64,000 bases of DNA from Paraburkholderia sediminicola. Its GTDB lineage: Bacteria; Pseudomonadota; Gammaproteobacteria; Burkholderiales; Burkholderiaceae. The position numbers and the translations under genes were made by a program. Location: assembly GCF_902859805.1 (NCBI RefSeq), contig NZ_CADIKC010000012.1, positions 62,001 to 126,000 of the forward strand, given 5' to 3'. Shown here piece after piece: positions 61,136-64,000 of the stretch (positions are counted from its first letter, which is position 1; each line of letters begins with the position of its first letter). The notes under the pieces are model-generated. The model saw only the letters and a program-made list of their open reading frames with translations, made no database searches and was not told where the DNA came from.

Positions 61136-61993
61136 TCAGGCGTGCTGCGCAGACGGTTGGTCGGCGTGTTGCGCCGCTGTAACTGTCGCAGGCGCCATCC
61201 ACGGCGTTTGCGACGACATCGCTGGCCGCATCGGCCAGTACTGCAATTCGGCGGCAAGGTGCCGGAAGTCGCGCGCGGCCGGTGTCGATGGGAACGCATC
61301 GACGACACACCGCGACAACTCCAGGGCTCGCGCCATCCGCACATCGGCGGCAATGCAACCGGCGTCTTCCAGCGCCACCGTCAGGTAGCGTCCAGCCACG
61401 CCGGCCAGGTTGACAAAGGCGGTATGCGCGTCTTCCACGCTCTGCACGTGGTTCACCAGCACGCGGAACTGCGCGGTGGCGTGCGCGTAGTGCAGACGCT
61501 TCATGCACGCGTACGCCTCGGTGATCGCTTGCGCGGCCACCCTGGTTACGATCATCAGGTCGTGCGCCTGCATCGCGAGGGGCGACAGATGGCCGTGCTC
61601 GTCGAGTTGCGCATCGATCAGCACGATGTCGGCGGAACCGCGCAGCAGCACGTCGAATTGCGCGGCCGTGCGGCCTTCGCGGTTGTTGCGCGAGGCGGCC
61701 AGCACGGAGAAACCCAGCGCGTGGCGCGCGGCGGCGTCGTCGAGCGTCATCTCGCCGCGCATCACCGCCGCAAAATTGCCTGCGCCGCGCACGCCGCCGA
61801 GCATCGCGCTCACCGATTTCTCGCCGAGGCACTCGTCGATCACCAGCACGTCCTTGCCTTGCTGCGCGAGCGCCGCGGCGAGGTTCACTACCGTCGTCGT
61901 ACAGCCGACGCTAGCCGAGCCGCCCGTCACCGCGATCACGCGCGAGCCGGTACGGGCCAGCAGCCGCCGCAGTCCTTCTGCCTGATCCGACAT
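61136..61993 (-). CDS. flhG: MinD/ParA-like flagellar number regulator FlhG (FleN/YlxH)
   Basis: 285 residues from ATG 61993. RVIAVTGGSASVGCTTTVVN (residues 18-37) occupies the position of the deviant Walker A motif, followed by VVNLAAALAQQGKDVLVIDE and DIVLIDAQLDEHGHLSPLAM. Both lysines of the usual KGGxGKT are replaced (Ser26, Cys31), so ATP handling may differ. FlhG normally limits flagellar number with FlhF. The start is 4 bases after the flhF stop; a TTG at 62005 is in frame. Confidence 0.88.
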   Translation of the reverse strand: MSDQAEGLRRLLARTGSRVIAVTGGSASVGCTTTVVNLAAALAQQGKDVLVIDECLGEKSVSAMLGGVRGAGNFAAVMRGEMTLDDAAARHALGFSVLAASRNNREGRTAAQFDVLLRGSADIVLIDAQLDEHGHLSPLAMQAHDLMIVTRVAAQAITEAYACMKRLHYAHATAQFRVLVNHVQSVEDAHTAFVNLAGVAGRYLTVALEDAGCIAADVRMARALELSRCVVDAFPSTPAARDFRHLAAELQYWPMRPAMSSQTPWMAPATVTAAQHADQPSAQHA

Positions 61994-61997
61994 GAAC

Positions 61998-63896
61998 TTA
62001 TCCAAAGCGAACCTCGTGCAGTTCGGCCGTCGAACGCGCCGACAGCGCGGACAGCAACGCCGGAATGTCGTCGTCGTGAGGCACGAATGGAGAGTTGTCG
62101 CGCGGGATGCAGAACGTACTCTTGATCAGGAATTTCTTCGTTGCGACGTACAGGTTTTCCGGCACCTTCTGACCGGTCGACACGTAGTGCACCGGCAGCT
62201 TGTAGCGGATTACGGTATCGAGCACGCCGCCCAGATTGGTGGCTTCGTCGAGCTTGGTCAGAATGCAGCCGGCGAGCGGCTGTTGATCCGGTGCGCGCTG
62301 ATAGGCCTGCACGACTTCGTTCAGCGTATCGCCGTGGCTCGTCGCATTCAGCAGCAGGAGACGCTGCACCGGCTGACCGGCGCGGCACAGCATCGCGATC
62401 TGATCGGAGACCAGACGGTCGCGCTGGCTCATGCCGATCGTGTCGATCAGCACGATGTGCTTGTTGCGCAGTTCGGAGAGGGCGAGTTGCAGATCGCCGC
62501 CGTCTTTCACCGCGTGAACCGACACGCCGAGAATCTTGCCGAAGATGCGCAGTTGTTCGTGGCCGCCGATCCGGTAGCTGTCGGTGGTGAGGAGCGCCAC
62601 CTTGCTGGCGCCGAAGCGCATCACGCAGCGCGCGGCGAGCTTGGCGGTGGTAGTGGTTTTGCCGACGCCCGTCGGGCCCATCAGCGCGAACACGCCGCCG
62701 CGCTCCATCAGCGCGTCTTCGTCTTCCATCACCGGCAGGTTCGATTCGAGCACCGAACGCACCCACTCCATGCCGCCTTCCATGTTGTCGACGTCGTCAG
62801 GCAGGTTGTCGACCATCATCTGCACGAGCTGCGCGGAGAAGCCGGCGGCGAACAGGTGCTTGGTGAGCGCGGCGCGCGCCGGGCTGCGGCGCTGGCGATC
62901 GCCCCACAGGAGGCCGGCGAAGTGTTCTTCCATCATGCCGCGCATCGACGACAGTTCGCTCATCACGGTGTCGTTGACGACCTGCTCCATACGCGCCTTG
63001 ATCGCTTCGGCGACCGAAGCGGGCGAGCGGGAGTCGTCCGTGGCAGGCAGCGATGCGGCCACTTTCTGCGCGGCGCGGCGCGCGGCGAGTTGCGCGCCTT
63101 CACGGGCCCACTCGGGTGTGTCGGTGACTTGCTGCGCGGCCGGTTGCGAGTCCTGTTGGCCGGCTTCCACTGCGGCGCCGAGGCCCTTGGCCATGGCGGC
63201 AGCGGGTGTCATTGCTGCGGGGCGCGCGCTGTACGCGCCTTGTTGCTGCTGTTCGGCGGCGATGCGGCGCGCGTGATCGATCAGCCAGGGGTTCGATTCG
63301 GCCATCGTGCGCGGCGCTTGCGCTTCGGCGGCTTTGAGTAGATCGGCGCGGATGTCTTCGCTCAGACGCGCCGCAGCGGCGCGGGCGCTCGGTTGTTCAG
63401 TGTTGCCCGCGTGCGGCAGCGACGCGGCAGCAGGTGCGGCCAGCGCAGCCTTGGGCGCGGTCGGCAGCGTGGCTTTCGGCGCGGCCGGGACAGCGGCGGA
63501 CTTCGCAGCTGATGAAACAGCGCTGACGGTGCCAACGACGTTCGGCGTCATGTTCTCGGCGCCCGCTTCCGGGCTTGCGCCGAACACCGACGAGAACACA
63601 TCGGGCATGCCGCTCGCATACGGATTCGCTTGCATCATCGGATTGGCGCGCGGTGCGGCGAGCGCGGGCTGTTGTCCGGCCATGGCATTCATCGGCGTGG
63701 CCAGCGGTGCGCCTGCGCTACCGCGCGGCGCTTTCGGCGTAATGGCGGCGAGGTCGCTATCGGCCAGGGCGACGATCTCGACGCTGCCGTCTTCCATCGT
63801 GCGGTTGGACAAAACGACGGCATCCGGGCCCAAGGCTTCGCGCACAAGACGCAGAGCATCGCGACTGGTAGCACCGACAAATTTACGAATGTTCAA
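61998..63896 (-). CDS. flhF: Flagellar GTPase FlhF (SRP family)
   Basis: 632 residues. An N-terminal basic/Ala-rich region, then the NG domain with G1 GPTGVGKT (near residue 406), TTDSYRIGGHEQLRIFGKIL, G3 LIDTIGMSQRDRLV and G4 LTKLDEATNLGG. FlhF sets the place of flagellar assembly. The long middle (about 60-330) is Ala/Pro-rich and variable. The start is a TTG (63896) with a GGGGG site. In the ~100 bases beyond the start to the window edge I see no gene; flhA would be expected further right. Confidence 0.92.
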   Translation of the reverse strand: MNIRKFVGATSRDALRLVREALGPDAVVLSNRTMEDGSVEIVALADSDLAAITPKAPRGSAGAPLATPMNAMAGQQPALAAPRANPMMQANPYASGMPDVFSSVFGASPEAGAENMTPNVVGTVSAVSSAAKSAAVPAAPKATLPTAPKAALAAPAAASLPHAGNTEQPSARAAAARLSEDIRADLLKAAEAQAPRTMAESNPWLIDHARRIAAEQQQQGAYSARPAAMTPAAAMAKGLGAAVEAGQQDSQPAAQQVTDTPEWAREGAQLAARRAAQKVAASLPATDDSRSPASVAEAIKARMEQVVNDTVMSELSSMRGMMEEHFAGLLWGDRQRRSPARAALTKHLFAAGFSAQLVQMMVDNLPDDVDNMEGGMEWVRSVLESNLPVMEDEDALMERGGVFALMGPTGVGKTTTTAKLAARCVMRFGASKVALLTTDSYRIGGHEQLRIFGKILGVSVHAVKDGGDLQLALSELRNKHIVLIDTIGMSQRDRLVSDQIAMLCRAGQPVQRLLLLNATSHGDTLNEVVQAYQRAPDQQPLAGCILTKLDEATNLGGVLDTVIRYKLPVHYVSTGQKVPENLYVATKKFLIKSTFCIPRDNSPFVPHDDDIPALLSALSARSTAELHEVRFG

Positions 63897-64000
63897 GCTG
63901 GACCCCCGATGAGGTATTCGGACTTACTGACTAACGGATCGGCAACATACCGCTTCCCATTGAGATCATTATTGCGAAACCCGTCGAGTGACGATCGATG

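Noticed and set aside
63897..64000. End of flhA at the right edge
   Set aside because: Neither minus-strand frame in these ~100 bases gave a convincing FlhA C-terminus; left as non-coding.

Overview
The window looks like a piece of a Burkholderiales chromosome, most probably Paraburkholderia or a close relative. Reasons: high GC throughout, a beta-proteobacterial SAH riboswitch in front of ahcY, the ahcY / small holin-like membrane protein / metF order, a dpp peptide-transport operon with two binding proteins, and a large flagellar locus split into fliEFGHIJK, fliLMNOPQR, flgA-N and fliA-flhG-flhF blocks. The genus is an inference from gene order and protein character; no 16S or other marker is present.

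Left part (1-27.4 kb), metabolism and transport. It opens with the end of pxpC and a complete pxpA (5-oxoprolinase), followed by a DUF969/DUF979 membrane pair that may move the substrate. Next come a TPR glycosyltransferase-like gene and a brnTA toxin-antitoxin pair. A long leftward dipeptide operon follows (two dppA paralogues, then dppB-C-D-F) ending in a TraB/GumN gene. The methyl-cycle operon ahcY, holin-like gene, metF is next, headed by the riboswitch. Then a family-2 glycosyltransferase, a LysR regulator, a DUF937-OmpA envelope protein, and an oxidation group: a GMC oxidoreductase divergent from an AidB-like acyl-CoA dehydrogenase and a coniferyl-aldehyde-type dehydrogenase.

Right part (27.5-63.9 kb), almost wholly flagellar. 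The fliS-fliT-fliK2-fhlB operon (leftward, with a sigma-28 type promoter) is followed by fliE (leftward) divergent from fliF-G-H-I-J-K. A 1.1-kb non-coding interval containing a large imperfect inverted repeat separates fliK from fliL-M-N-O-P-Q-R. A bidirectional terminator separates fliR from the convergent flgL-flgK. Then come ycgR (c-di-GMP brake, its own sigma-28 type promoter), flgJ-I-H-G-F-E-D-C-B (leftward), divergent flgA, and flgM-flgN with a sigma-28 type promoter. A hicAB toxin-antitoxin pair sits between flgN and the leftward flhF-flhG-fliA block. The genes cover the MS/C ring, export gate and ATPase, rod, hook, L/P rings, hook-filament junction, checkpoint control (FliA/FlgM) and placement/number control (FlhF/FlhG). 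Flagellin, fliD, flhDC, mot and che genes are not in the window, and flhA/flhB would be expected just beyond the right edge.

The most unusual non-coding structure is the fliK-fliL inverted repeat: arms of roughly 300-350 bp holding a nearly identical 111-bp core with three consecutive hairpins. Other points of interest: a second FliK translated with a free FlhB C-terminal-like protein that lacks the cleavage motif, a FlhG whose P-loop has lost both lysines, a FlgA with a long extension carrying three IPxPG motifs, a related beta-rich insert in FlgE, FlgK and FlgL, and hairpins placed between genes of the dpp and flg operons. No tRNA, rRNA, CRISPR array, insertion sequence with a transposase, or prophage was seen.
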